Assembly: GCA_037133475.1 (NCBI GenBank)
Contig: JBAXOB010000008.1
Location: 1-64,000, forward strand
Direction of reading: 5' to 3'
DNA length: 64,000 nt
Source: CAIVAT01 sp037133475
GTDB taxonomy: Bacteria; Bacteroidota; Bacteroidia; Bacteroidales; FEN-979
Shown here: positions 63,517-64,000 of the stretch, piece after piece
Numbering within the stretch: the first letter of the stretch is position 1
Layout: every line of letters begins with the position of its first letter
Translations under genes and position numbers: made by a program
Notes under the pieces: generated by a model
Told to the model about the DNA's origin: nothing
Seen by the model: only the letters and a program-made list of their open reading frames with translations
Databases searched by the model: none

Positions 63517-64000
63517 TCAGTTTTCGAGATATTTTTGCCTGAGGGTCACCACATCGGCCTGAAGTACAACTTCGACAAAAGTATGCAAACTGCCCGACGT
63601 ACGGTTGATTTCATCCATTGCCGCCTCAAAATAGGCCGTGCGCACTTCCAGGAGAGGCCTGAGTATCTCCCCGTTCAATCCCGACTCCGTGACTTTCCTG
63701 ATAATTTTATCGGTATAGGTCTTCCCAAAAATATTGGTGGCCATATAATCCTCCATGATATGGACCAATGAAACGCCCAGCGCGGTAAGCAGAAAAACAG
63801 TTGCCAGGCCGGTCCGGTCCTTGCCTGCGGCGCAATGGTAGACCAGGGGCAGGTCATCCGTGCCGGACAGGATTGCCAGGAACCTCCTGAAGTCCTCCTG
63901 GTGGGAGGTGATCATCCGCCTGTAATCTGCGATCAGCACGGTTTCCAGTCCTGCTGCATTATTTTCCTCCAGGAATTTTTCCGCCGTATCGCGTGCTGCA
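63517..64000 (-). CDS. Tyrosine-protein phosphatase (Y_phosphatase3 type), partial
   Basis: The C-terminal part of a protein phosphatase; the frame stays open to the window edge, so the 5' end is missing. The P-loop CAAGKDRTG gives the catalytic Cys-x5-Arg signature in HCAAGKDRTGLATVFLL. The following helices (SLVHIMEDYMATN) resemble the PF13350 family of secreted or cytoplasmic tyrosine/lipid phosphatases. It converges with the dikinase gene. The substrate is unknown. Confidence 0.85.
   Translation of the reverse strand, partial: AARDTAEKFLEENNAAGLETVLIADYRRMITSHQEDFRRFLAILSGTDDLPLVYHCAAGKDRTGLATVFLLTALGVSLVHIMEDYMATNIFGKTYTDKIIRKVTESGLNGEILRPLLEVRTAYFEAAMDEINRTSGSLHTFVEVVLQADVVTLRQKYLEN

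Overview
This looks like a chromosomal window from an anaerobic or facultatively anaerobic Bacteroidota bacterium, probably Bacteroidales-like. The clues are many intergenic copies of the Bacteroidota -7 promoter element TAnnTTTG, a T9SS C-terminal sorting domain, the gene order DUF1573-yajC-ybbR-coaE, menaquinone synthesis by the futalosine route (mqnA), and oxygen-sensitive enzymes (HydE, Fe-S serine dehydratase, B12 radical SAM). No rRNA, CRISPR array, insertion sequence or phage gene was seen.

Region 1 (1-19068) has a partial tRNA-Arg(ACG), then a long co-directional cluster for an aryl-polyene/flexirubin-like lipid. It holds a tyrosine/histidine ammonia-lyase, ketoreductase, four full-length ketosynthases with intact catalytic residues, two chain-length-factor-like partners without the active Cys, a half-length ketosynthase, two acyl carrier proteins, a dehydratase, a thioesterase, a BtrH-like acyltransferase, a B12-binding radical SAM enzyme, an ABC exporter, a membrane-anchored deacetylase, a LolA-like carrier and a lipoprotein. 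The likely logic is that an aryl starter made by the lyase is extended on the ACPs by KS/CLF pairs with the reductase and dehydratase, released by thioesterase or BtrH-like transfer, and moved to the envelope. The KS/CLF pair is present twice in tandem, the second copy behind its own promoter. No starter ligase, MMPL exporter or resorcinol-forming DarA/DarB is visible.

Region 2 (19231-22307) has an outer-membrane barrel protein, a perfect bidirectional terminator, and ychF-hydE on the minus strand.

Region 3 (22751-41417) is a Wzx/Wzy-type exopolysaccharide locus. It has a receiver protein, an initiating sugar-phosphate transferase with a pseudo-receiver and a Cys-rich insertion, a half-length TolC-like protein, a Wzz/BY-kinase-like protein carrying LysM, flippase, polymerase/ligase, four glycosyltransferases, a phosphoribosyltransferase-HAD fusion, an FkbM methyltransferase, a secreted beta-helix protein with T9SS signal, and a divergent asparagine-synthase-like protein.

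Region 4 (41691-60829) is mostly housekeeping: a hybrid histidine kinase, rlmD, aroK, DUF1573-yajC-ybbR-coaE, mqnA, yidC, pyrG, a PEP-metabolism regulatory kinase, gap, sdaA and a DEAD-box helicase. Region 5 (59819-64000) pairs a lipocalin-like hypothetical protein with a rifampicin-phosphotransferase-like dikinase, and ends in a partial tyrosine phosphatase. Heptamer tandem repeats and large palindromic elements sit in several gaps.
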